Origin: Acidocella sp.
Lineage (GTDB): Bacteria; Pseudomonadota; Alphaproteobacteria; Acetobacterales; Acetobacteraceae
Assembly (NCBI GenBank): GCA_029077775.1
Contig: JAQNCU010000096.1
Coordinates: 1-9,073 of the forward strand
Reading direction: 5' to 3'
Length of the DNA stretch: 9,073 bases
In this document: piece after piece, positions 1 through 6,038 of the stretch
Layout: the number at the start of each line of letters is the position of its first letter
How positions within the stretch are numbered: position 1 is the first letter of the stretch
Translations under genes and position numbers: made by a program
The notes under the pieces: model-generated
Seen by the model: the letters and a program-made list of their open reading frames with translations, nothing else
Told to the model about the DNA's origin: nothing
The model's database searches: none

Positions 1-7
1 GTAAGGA

Positions 8-40
8 GCCGCTTTTTTGAAAAAAAGCGGCGCAAAAAAC
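8..40 (+). repeat. A/T-stemmed hairpin followed by GC-A6-C
   Basis: A near-perfect inverted repeat: GCCGC + T6 at 8-18, a single G, then A7 + GCGGC at 20-31. It is followed directly by GCAAAAAAC (32-40). No U-tract follows the stem on either strand, so it is not a textbook intrinsic terminator, although the stem carries its own T and A runs. It resembles intergenic hairpins I associate with Acetobacteraceae genomes (memory, not a search). A second element with the same layout lies at 94-127 on the other strand. It may end transcripts or be a dispersed palindromic repeat. Confidence 0.6.
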
Positions 41-93
41 TTCTGATATGCCGGTGCCGGGCTTCTGGAACCCCAATGGCCCAGATTAATAAT

Positions 94-127
94 GTTTTTT
101 TGCTTCTTTTTGTTCACAAAAAGAAGC
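94..127 (-). repeat. A/T-stemmed perfect hairpin followed by A7-C, opposite orientation
   Basis: Perfect 11-bp inverted repeat: GCTTCTTTTTG (102-112), loop TTCA (113-116), CAAAAAGAAGC (117-127). Read on the minus strand, the stem ends in GC and is followed by AAAAAAAC (101 to 94). This matches the layout of the element at 8-40, and the two tails face each other. It lies downstream of the minus-strand arfB gene and could be part of that transcript's end, but there is no U-tract after it on the minus strand. Confidence 0.6.
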
Positions 128-168
128 GCTTGCTGCCCGCAAAGAGTCATTCTTTAGGCCAGCTGGTA

Positions 169-203
169 TTAGAGCGTTTCCGTTTGATCGGAAGACGCTC
201 TAA
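169..203. repeat. REP-like palindrome overlapping the arfB stop codon
   Basis: Inverted repeat with outer arms TTAGAGCG (169-176) and CGCTCTAA (196-203), an unpaired bulge (T177 against 194-195), inner arms TTCCG (178-182) and CGGAA (189-193), and loop TTTGAT (183-188). The right arm contains the arfB stop codon (200-202, read on minus). Palindromes with AGAGCG and GATCGGAA cores are, as I recall, dispersed extragenic repeats in many Alphaproteobacteria. As RNA it would form a strong stem at the end of arfB. With no U-tract after it, it is more likely an mRNA-stabilising or REP-type element than a simple terminator. Confidence 0.65.
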
Positions 204-616
204 TCCTCAACCCGGCGCAGGCGTTTGGTCGCCGATCGCGCGGCCTTGGCATCCAGCCGCCGGGTTTTTGAGGCTTTGGTCGGGCGGGTTGGTTTGCGGA
301 ACACCGGCACGATCGACGCCGCGCGGATCATTTCGAACAATCGCGCCTGAGCATCCGCCCGGTTTTGCATCTGGGTGCGGAAACGGTTGGCGGTGATCAC
401 AATCTCCCCGCCTTGGGTCAGGCGGCGGCCCGCCAATGTCTGCAACCGGGCTTTCACCCCATCCGGCAATGTCTGGTTATGCAACAGGCTGAACCGCAAC
501 TGAACGGCGGTCGCGACCTTGTTTACGTTCTGCCCGCCCGGGCCGGAGGCCGCGATAAAGCTCTCGCTCAGTTCGCTATCGTCGATCCCAAAACGCGGTG
601 TGATCTGGATAAACAT
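200..616 (-). CDS. arfB: Alternative ribosome-rescue factor ArfB (YaeJ-type peptidyl-tRNA hydrolase)
   Basis: This 138-residue protein of the class I release-factor-like family frees ribosomes stalled on truncated mRNA: the GGQ loop hydrolyses peptidyl-tRNA while the C-terminal tail enters the empty mRNA channel. It has no stop-codon recognition domain. The sequence shows ASGPGGQNVNK around residues 23-33 with GGQ at 27-29, the family pattern NRFRTQMQN at about 77-85, and a basic tail with RPTKASKTRRLDAK near 110-123. E. coli YaeJ has 140 residues and the same plan. The ATG start at 616 matches the family's N-terminus, though I see no strong Shine-Dalgarno before it. The gene lies 40 nt after rpmB on the same strand, probably in one transcript. 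Its stop codon sits inside the palindrome at 169-203. Confidence 0.93.
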   Translation of the reverse strand: MFIQITPRFGIDDSELSESFIAASGPGGQNVNKVATAVQLRFSLLHNQTLPDGVKARLQTLAGRRLTQGGEIVITANRFRTQMQNRADAQARLFEMIRAASIVPVFRKPTRPTKASKTRRLDAKAARSATKRLRRVED

Positions 617-656
617 CCCAACCGCACCACCGGAAAATCGTCAAATTAAGCGCGGC

Positions 657-956
657 TCAGGCCGTTTTGGCGTCGCGTTTTGCGGTCGCGCGCTCCAGGC
701 GGCGTTTCAGCGCCAGGCCCTCGGTGGTCAATTTGGCATCGGTATTCTTCAACAAAAACGCATCCAGCCCGCCATTATGCTCGACCGTGCGGATCGCCCG
801 GGTGGAAAGGCGCAGACGCACATTGCCCAGCACATCCGACAACAACGTGGTTTCCTGCAAATTGGGGAGGAACCGGCGGCGCGTTTTATTGTTCGCGTGG
901 CTGACATTATTGCCAGATTGCACGGTTTTTCCGGTCAGATCACAACGGCGGGCCAT
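657..956 (-). CDS. rpmB: 50S ribosomal protein L28
   Basis: Structural protein of the large ribosomal subunit, 99 residues, a normal length for alphaproteobacterial L28. It begins MARRCDLTGK, followed by the family stretches SGNNVSHANNKTRRRFLPNL (about 14-33) and LRLSTRAIRTVEHNGGLD (about 48-65), with a lysine/arginine-rich end. Only one cysteine (C5) is present, so this is the zinc-free form. The ATG at 956 is supported by a clear ribosome-binding site (GAGGA, 6-nt spacing). A 93-nt gap separates it from the upstream unknown gene, enough for its own promoter, but I find no convincing -35/-10 pair there. arfB follows 40 nt downstream. Confidence 0.97.
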   Translation of the reverse strand: MARRCDLTGKTVQSGNNVSHANNKTRRRFLPNLQETTLLSDVLGNVRLRLSTRAIRTVEHNGGLDAFLLKNTDAKLTTEGLALKRRLERATAKRDAKTA

Positions 957-962
957 GTTACG

Positions 963-967
963 TCCTC
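963..967 (-). promoter_or_regulatory. Ribosome-binding site of rpmB
   Basis: Read on the minus strand the sequence is GAGGA-CGTAAC-ATG: a good match to the anti-Shine-Dalgarno sequence with a 6-nt spacer to the L28 start. It is the clearest ribosome-binding site in the window and fixes the rpmB start. Confidence 0.75.
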
Positions 968-1049
968 AAAAATACAGCAAAAATACGGTCGTCACCAAAT
1001 AGCGACGATCCCCAGAACCGGCGGCTTATGGCCAAATCCAGGCGCAGGG

Positions 1050-1322
1050 TCAAGCCTCACCCGCCGTATCCCGGCCCCCAGCCTTGCGCATTTCACCGGA
1101 TTCGATGCTGTCTATGGCGTTGTTCAAAATTTGTACCACCACCTCGTCGGGCAGGCTGCGCGTCAGCAAGCCCATCGCCCCGCCCAACAGCGCCGAGGCG
1201 ATGGCCATTTCACTGACCCTCTGACCCATCAGATACTCGATCGCCTTATCGACCACCGACCCCGCATGGTTCAAATCCTTCTCGGGCGGCGGTTGTCTCT
1301 CGCTCATGTCATAATCCATCAT
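1050..1322 (-). CDS. Small protein of unknown function, 90 residues
   Basis: I do not recognise this family. The protein is mildly acidic, with a hydrophilic N-terminus (SERQPPPEKDL, about 7-17), a helix-prone part (SVVDKAIEYLMGQRVSEMAI, about 22-41), a small-residue hydrophobic stretch (ASALLGGAMGLLTRSL, about 42-57) and an amphipathic segment (DEVVVQILNNAIDSIE, about 59-74). It has no cysteine and no clear signal peptide. The hydrophobic stretch is short for a membrane segment, so a small helical cytosolic protein seems more likely. Three in-frame ATGs (1322, 1319, 1307) compete for the start and none has a strong ribosome-binding site; the first is given. It lies 60 nt downstream of the ABC exporter and 93 nt upstream of rpmB, all on the minus strand. 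Codon use looks like that of its neighbours. Confidence 0.7.
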   Translation of the reverse strand: MMDYDMSERQPPPEKDLNHAGSVVDKAIEYLMGQRVSEMAIASALLGGAMGLLTRSLPDEVVVQILNNAIDSIESGEMRKAGGRDTAGEA

Positions 1323-1382
1323 TCATTTGTTTATATGGGAACACCGGGCCGGCGTTTCATCGCCCGCTCGCCAGGCTGTGAC

Positions 1383-3296
1383 CTACGCGCCGACGGGGAT
1401 AGTCTCCAGCGCGCTGGCCTCCACACCGGCGGCAGCGGCGGCATCCTCCAGCTCCACCTGGGCCGCCCACATCCCCGCATACACGCCATTTTGCGCGAGC
1501 AACGCCATATGTCCGCCGCGCTCAACGATCAGGCCGTCGCGCAGAACCAAAATCTCGTCGGCATCGGTCACGGTCGATAACCTGTGCGCGATCACCAGCG
1601 TGGTGCGGTCATACGCCACCTGGCGCAGCGCGCTGCCGATCTCCTGTTCGGTCGCGGTATCCAGCGCCGACGTCGCTTCATCGAGGATCAGGATACGCGG
1701 GTTCTTTAAAATGGTACGGGCAATCGCCACGCGCTGTTTTTCACCGCCCGACAGCTTCAGCCCACGCTCCCCCACTTTGGTTTTGTACCCCTGGGGCAGC
1801 GAGACGATGAAATCATGGATCTGGGCAAACCGCGCCGCCTGCTCGATCTCGGTCACACTCGCCCCCGGACGGCCATAGGCGATGTTGTAAAAAATACTGT
1901 CATTGAACAAAACCGTGTCCTGCGGCACCACGCCGATGGCCCCGCGCAGGCTGGCCTGGGTATAATCACGCACATCCACGCCATCGACCAGCACCTGGCC
2001 TGAAACCGTGTCGTAAAACCGGAACAGCAACCGGCTGATGGTCGATTTGCCCGAGCCCGTAGGCCCGACGATGGCAACCTTGGCCCCCGGTGCCACCGTA
2101 AAGCTGACCCCCTTCAGGATACCCCGGTCCGGGTTATAACCAAAAATGACATCCTCAAACCGCACGGCGGCAGGCGCACCCTGTGCCGCCAGGGTTTTCG
2201 CCCCCTGGCGGTCGGTGATTTCATGGTTCACCCGCAACAGTGAGAACATCTGCTCCATGTCGATCAGCCCCTGATTGACCTGGAGATATACGAAGCCGAG
2301 AAAATTCAGCGGCACGTAAAGCTGCATGAGGTAAGTGTTCACCAGCACAAACTGCCCGACGGTCAAATGCCCATGCGCCACACCGGTCGCCGCCATCAGC
2401 ATCATCAACGCCAACGCGCCTGAAATGATCACAGCCTGCCCGATGTTCAGCGCGTTGAGCGAAACCTGAGATTTCACGCTGGCGGCCTCATACCGTGCGA
2501 GGCTCTCATCGAAGCGCCGCGATTCATGCACCTCATTGCCGAAATATTTCACGGTCTCGAAATTCAGCAGGCTGTCGATCGCCTTGGTCTGCGCCTCGTT
2601 ATCGGTCTCGTTCATGGCGCGGCGGAATTTCGTGCGCCACGCGGTAAAGCTGAACGTAAACGCCATGTAGAACCCGACCGCGACAAACGTGATCAGCGCG
2701 TACCAGACATTGAACAAATGCCAGAGAATCCCGACCGTCAGCAGCAATTCGATGATCGTGGGGATGACATTGAAGGTCGCCAGGCGCAGCACGTTCTGGA
2801 TCCCCAGCGTGCCGCGCAGAATAATGTTCGAGAGCCCGCCGGTCTGCCGGTCGAGATGGAAGCGCATGGAGAGCCCATGCAAATGCTCGAAGGTCTGGCG
2901 GGCCACCACGCGGGAGGCACGCATCTGCACCGCCGCAAAAATCGCGTCACGCAGCTCCCCAAACCCCGCTGCGGCGATCCGCACCCCGGCATAGGCGATG
3001 ATAATGGCGGCGGGCACCAGCAGCGGCCCGGCGGCTTTGTGCTGGCTGAGCTGATCGACCGCGTGCGAATATAAAATCGGCACGTAAACGGTTGCCACCT
3101 TGGCCAGCAGCATGGCGATGCTGGCGAGCACAAGGCGTGCCCGCAAGGCCGGTTCGCGCTTCGGCCATAAATAGGGCAGCAGCGACACGATGGTGGACCA
3201 GGACCCGCGCGCGGATTTGGCACCCGGTGGTCCTGCGGAAAGCGGGGCGGATGGTGGCGTGAGATGGGGGTTGGCACGGGCGGCGGATCGGGTCAT
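1383..3296 (-). CDS. Atm1/HMT-type ABC transporter, fused membrane and ATPase domains
   Basis: Inner-membrane exporter half-transporter, 637 residues, working as a homodimer. Bacterial Atm1-type exporters move glutathione conjugates and metal-thiol compounds; mitochondrial Atm1 serves Fe-S cluster export. After a Pro-rich cytosolic N-terminus come the family motif LLPYLWPK (39-46), six membrane helices (about 56-80, 92-114, 172-192, 194-217, 283-305, 310-334), and the Atm1-type block NETDNEAQTKAIDSLLNFET (229-248) continuing VKYFGNE. ATPase motifs: Walker A GPTGSGKST (411-419), Q-loop Gln459, signature LSGGEKQR (515-522), Walker B with DEAT (catalytic Glu540), D-loop SALD, H-loop His571. I chose the ATG at 3296 because the frame continues up to 3380 only by reading antisense through the start of the Nudix gene. 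The unknown gene at 1322 follows after 60 nt. Substrate is inferred from family only. Confidence 0.9.
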   Translation of the reverse strand: MTRSAARANPHLTPPSAPLSAGPPGAKSARGSWSTIVSLLPYLWPKREPALRARLVLASIAMLLAKVATVYVPILYSHAVDQLSQHKAAGPLLVPAAIIIAYAGVRIAAAGFGELRDAIFAAVQMRASRVVARQTFEHLHGLSMRFHLDRQTGGLSNIILRGTLGIQNVLRLATFNVIPTIIELLLTVGILWHLFNVWYALITFVAVGFYMAFTFSFTAWRTKFRRAMNETDNEAQTKAIDSLLNFETVKYFGNEVHESRRFDESLARYEAASVKSQVSLNALNIGQAVIISGALALMMLMAATGVAHGHLTVGQFVLVNTYLMQLYVPLNFLGFVYLQVNQGLIDMEQMFSLLRVNHEITDRQGAKTLAAQGAPAAVRFEDVIFGYNPDRGILKGVSFTVAPGAKVAIVGPTGSGKSTISRLLFRFYDTVSGQVLVDGVDVRDYTQASLRGAIGVVPQDTVLFNDSIFYNIAYGRPGASVTEIEQAARFAQIHDFIVSLPQGYKTKVGERGLKLSGGEKQRVAIARTILKNPRILILDEATSALDTATEQEIGSALRQVAYDRTTLVIAHRLSTVTDADEILVLRDGLIVERGGHMALLAQNGVYAGMWAAQVELEDAAAAAGVEASALETIPVGA

Positions 3297-4191
3297 GTCA
3301 CGGCACATGGCATCAGACGCGCAAATTGCAAAGCTCCACGCCCATATCACCGCCTGCCACAGCGCCACCCTGCCCGGCACCCGGTTGATGTTTTATGCCG
3401 GGCCGCATCATATCGGCTATGTCACACCCGCCTTGGCGGCACAGTTGCGGGCGCTTGGCGCACCGGTTACGCAATCGCCCGTCTCTGCGGTGCTGGACAT
3501 GGCGGCCCTGCCTGAGCTGAACGCGCTGGCGCGGGCCTTGGGCCTGCGCATCCGCAACGAGGATTTCGACATCCGCGCCACCGCCGATGGGCCCGCGCTG
3601 GGTGTGCTGGACCGGGGCGCGTTGCCGTCTTTTGGTGTCATCGGGGTCGGCGTGCACCTGAATGGCCTGGTGCGCCGCGCCGATGGCTGGCATTTATGGG
3701 TCGCCAAACGCGCCGCGGATAAAAAACTCGACCCTGGCAAGCTCGACCATCTCGTGGCGGGCGGGGTTGCCGCCGGGCACACGCCGATTGAGACTCTGAT
3801 CAAGGAAGCCGCCGAGGAAGCCGCCCTCCCCGCCGCCCTCGCCCAGACCGCCAAGCTCACGGGGCGGTTCGCGTATAACATGGAGCGCCCAGAAGGCCTG
3901 CGCCGCGACGTGGTCTATGCCTATGACCTTGAACTACCGGAGAGCTTTGCCCCGCAGCCTGCCGATGGCGAGGTCGAATCCTTCGCGCTATGGCCTTTTG
4001 CTCAGGTTCTGCACGTTCTATCCACCAGCGACGCCTTCAAATTCAACGTGGCATTGGTCCTGATCGACCTGTTAATCCGCCACAACATCCTCCCCGAAGC
4101 CGCTGACTCGCTCCGAACAGCTCTACACGGTCGAAACCAAACGCCCCCACCAATGTCGTCATCACCGCCAAATCCGGCAGGTCGCCGGTAA
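3295..4191 (+). CDS. Nudix hydrolase of the DUF4743 / YJR142W type
   Basis: Probable pyrophosphohydrolase, 298 residues. Members of this family related to the Nudix part of S. pombe Tnr3 and yeast YJR142W remove phosphate from damaged (oxidised) thiamine diphosphate; that role here is inferred. The N-terminal DUF4743 part shows FYAGPHHIGYVTP (about 33-45), followed by the strand WHLWVAKRAADKKLDPGKLD (132-151) and the Nudix box from Gly156 to Leu178. The box is atypical: KE rather than RE (170-171), EE intact (174-175), His162 where the consensus has Glu, and Ala at the late Gly. The rest ends with FKFNVALVLIDLLIRH. Start choice is ATG 3295 or ATG 3307; neither has a strong ribosome-binding site. 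The gene diverges from the ABC exporter with essentially no spacer, and its last 49 codons overlap murI on the other strand. Confidence 0.85.
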   Translation: MSRHMASDAQIAKLHAHITACHSATLPGTRLMFYAGPHHIGYVTPALAAQLRALGAPVTQSPVSAVLDMAALPELNALARALGLRIRNEDFDIRATADGPALGVLDRGALPSFGVIGVGVHLNGLVRRADGWHLWVAKRAADKKLDPGKLDHLVAGGVAAGHTPIETLIKEAAEEAALPAALAQTAKLTGRFAYNMERPEGLRRDVVYAYDLELPESFAPQPADGEVESFALWPFAQVLHVLSTSDAFKFNVALVLIDLLIRHNILPEAADSLRTALHGRNQTPPPMSSSPPNPAGRR

Positions 4192-4891
4192 ACACCGCCA
4201 GATCACCCTCTGGTCGGCCAGCGCGCCCGCCACTCAGCCCGGCCACCACGGCCGCTATGCGCCGCGCCACCGGGCCAGCCGGGTCGAACCATTTAATCTC
4301 TGGGTGCAGGGCCATGAATTCCGGCAAGAGAAACGTATAATGCGTGCAGCCCAGCGCCATGGCGTCAATCCGCGCAGCACCGTCCTGGGTGAATAATTGC
4401 GCAATCGCGGGCGCCACATCCACCGCATGGCCCCGGAATTTGCGCTCCGCCAGCGCCGCCAGGCTTGGGGTGCCCAGGCTGTGCACGACGCAATCGGGCG
4501 CGAACCGCGTGATCAGGTCGGCGAGATACGCCCGGCGCACCGTGGCTTCGGTGGCCAGCACACCGATATGGCGGGTGACACTCGCCGCCGCCGCAGGTTT
4601 TATCGGCGGCACGCACCCGATAAAGGGCAGCGCGAAGCCCGTCCGCAGCGCGGCAAGTGCAATCGTGCTCGCGGTATTGCAGGCAACCACCACGGCATCG
4701 GGCGCAAAACCGCTTATCGCCTGCCCGATCACCCCCATGATCCGGGGCACCAGCACATCGTCGGGCTTATCGCCGTATGGAAAAAACCCGTTATCGGCCA
4801 CATAGGTCAGGCGGGCATCGGGCAGAAGCCGCCTTATTTCCCGCACCACACCCAGGCCGCCAATGCCTGAATCAAAAACCAGCAGATGCAT
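4043..4891 (-). CDS. murI: Glutamate racemase
   Basis: Cytosolic cofactor-independent racemase that converts L-glutamate to D-glutamate for the second residue of the peptidoglycan stem peptide. With the start at 4891 it has 282 residues. Visible motifs are FDSGIGGLGV (6-15), the YVADNGFFPYGDK strand-loop (30-42), the first catalytic Cys71 in VVACNTAST, PPIKPAA (95-101) and the second catalytic Cys182 in LGCTHYTFLLPE. The start at 4891 places the N-terminus where the family begins; upstream in-frame ATGs at 4912 and 4924 would add residues lying in rodA coding sequence. It overlaps rodA by 20 nt, suggesting translational coupling. The last ~22 residues (after VELF) run past the usual family end, are antisense to conserved Nudix sequence, and are Gly/Arg/Cys-rich. 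Confidence 0.93.
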   Translation of the reverse strand: MHLLVFDSGIGGLGVVREIRRLLPDARLTYVADNGFFPYGDKPDDVLVPRIMGVIGQAISGFAPDAVVVACNTASTIALAALRTGFALPFIGCVPPIKPAAAASVTRHIGVLATEATVRRAYLADLITRFAPDCVVHSLGTPSLAALAERKFRGHAVDVAPAIAQLFTQDGAARIDAMALGCTHYTFLLPEFMALHPEIKWFDPAGPVARRIAAVVAGLSGGRAGRPEGDLAVFTGDLPDLAVMTTLVGAFGFDRVELFGASQRLRGGCCGGLTGRSGPMPR

Positions 4892-6038
4892 CGCGGCCCG
4901 CGAATTCCACATCGCGGTGGACATGCACCGACATCAGCACGCCAAACCCCAGCATCACCGCGGTCAACGCCGACCCGCCATAGGATATCAACGGCAACGG
5001 CACACCCCCCACGGGGATCAGCCCCATCACCATCGACAAATTTACGAAGCAATACAGGAAAAAATTCACCCCGATGCCCAGCGCGACAAGCCGCCCATAA
5101 GCATGCAGGCAAGTCATCGCGGTGTACAGCGCCATCGCCACGATCGCGTATAACAACCCCAGCACCGCGACGCTGCCGAGAAACCCGAATTCCTCGGCGA
5201 TGATGGTAAACACAAAATCCGTCTGCTTCTCGGGCAGAAAATTCAACTGGTTCTGCGTGCCGTGCAGATAGCCCTGGCCGGAAAACCCGCCCGAGCCGAG
5301 CGCGATTTTCGACTGGATGATATTATACCCGGCACCCAGCGGATCAGACCCGGGGTGCAAAAATATCGTGATCCGCGACCGCTGATACCCATGCAGATGA
5401 TGATACAAAATCGGTGCCGCCACGGCGATGAGCCCGATCACCAGGGCGAATTTCCACCACCTCACCCCAGCCCCCAGCATCACCGTGCCGCCAATCGCCG
5501 CCACGATCACGGCGGTCCCCAGATTGGGCTCCTTCAGGATCAACCCCACAGGCAACAACACCGCGAGCAAAGCCGGCAGCAGAAATAAAACATTCCCGAT
5601 CCGCTCATAGCTCGCCCGGTGGAAATAGGCGGCCAGCCCCAGCACGAGAAACAGCTTCATAAGTTCGCTCGGCTGGATCTCCACACCGCCCAGGGTCATC
5701 CAGCGTTTGGCACCCAGACCGGTATGCCCGAACTTCATCACCACCAGCAGCAACAAAATGCCCACCGCATAGGCAGGCCAGGAGAATTTCGCGATGATCC
5801 GTATATCCACCATGGCGATTGCCAGCATCAACAACAAGGCGGCGAAAAACCGGATGATCTGGCTGTTGGCATAAGGCGTGGGTGAACCCCCGGCGGCGGA
5901 ATAAAGAGCGGCATACCCCACCCCGGCCAGCAGACACACACACAGCACGAACAACCAATTGATCCGCAGGAATTTCCGCGCGAAGCCGAAAGACCGGTCG
6001 CGCAACGGCCTGCGCATCACGCCGCCATAACCGCTCAT
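4872..6038 (-). CDS. rodA: Rod-shape peptidoglycan glycosyltransferase RodA (SEDS family)
   Basis: Integral membrane polymerase of the elongasome, joining lipid II into glycan strands together with PBP2. It has 388 residues (E. coli 370) and about ten predicted membrane helices. Motifs: GAKRWMTLGGVEIQPSELMK (109-128), the loop SDPLGAGYNIIQSKIALGSG (231-250), HGTQNQLNFLPEKQTDF (259-275) with the expected catalytic Asp274, then AEEFGFLG (281-288), and IPVGGVPLPLISYGGSA (341-357). At 171-175 it reads PNLGT where PDLGT is usual. The ATG at 6038 overlaps the mrdA stop as ATGA, which favours that start by coupling; ATG 6017 (Met8) is an alternative. The stop codon lies inside the murI start region. 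Confidence 0.96.
   Translation of the reverse strand: MSGYGGVMRRPLRDRSFGFARKFLRINWLFVLCVCLLAGVGYAALYSAAGGSPTPYANSQIIRFFAALLLMLAIAMVDIRIIAKFSWPAYAVGILLLLVVMKFGHTGLGAKRWMTLGGVEIQPSELMKLFLVLGLAAYFHRASYERIGNVLFLLPALLAVLLPVGLILKEPNLGTAVIVAAIGGTVMLGAGVRWWKFALVIGLIAVAAPILYHHLHGYQRSRITIFLHPGSDPLGAGYNIIQSKIALGSGGFSGQGYLHGTQNQLNFLPEKQTDFVFTIIAEEFGFLGSVAVLGLLYAIVAMALYTAMTCLHAYGRLVALGIGVNFFLYCFVNLSMVMGLIPVGGVPLPLISYGGSALTAVMLGFGVLMSVHVHRDVEFAGRDASAGF

Noticed and set aside
969..1008. Possible promoter for rpmB (TTGGTG and TATTTT boxes on the minus strand)
   Set aside because: The box pair with suitable spacing would start transcription inside the ribosome-binding site, and the alternative -10 has no acceptable -35. 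A promoter may exist but is not supported by sequence alone.
1323..1382. Possible terminator between the exporter and the unknown gene
   Set aside because: There is a short GC-rich self-complementary stretch (CCGGGCCGGCG) but no stable stem with a U-tract on the minus strand.
519..1580. Long plus-strand open frame of 353 codons opposite arfB, rpmB, the unknown gene and the exporter 3' end
   Set aside because: It crosses several well-supported minus-strand genes and their gaps, has no recognisable motif, and has the Gln/His/Arg-rich composition typical of antisense frames in GC-rich DNA.
3297..3380. Longer N-terminus for the ABC exporter (28 extra residues up to 3380)
   Set aside because: The added segment contains Trp- and Cys-rich non-family sequence and is antisense to the start of the Nudix gene; the ATG at 3296 gives a normal N-terminus.
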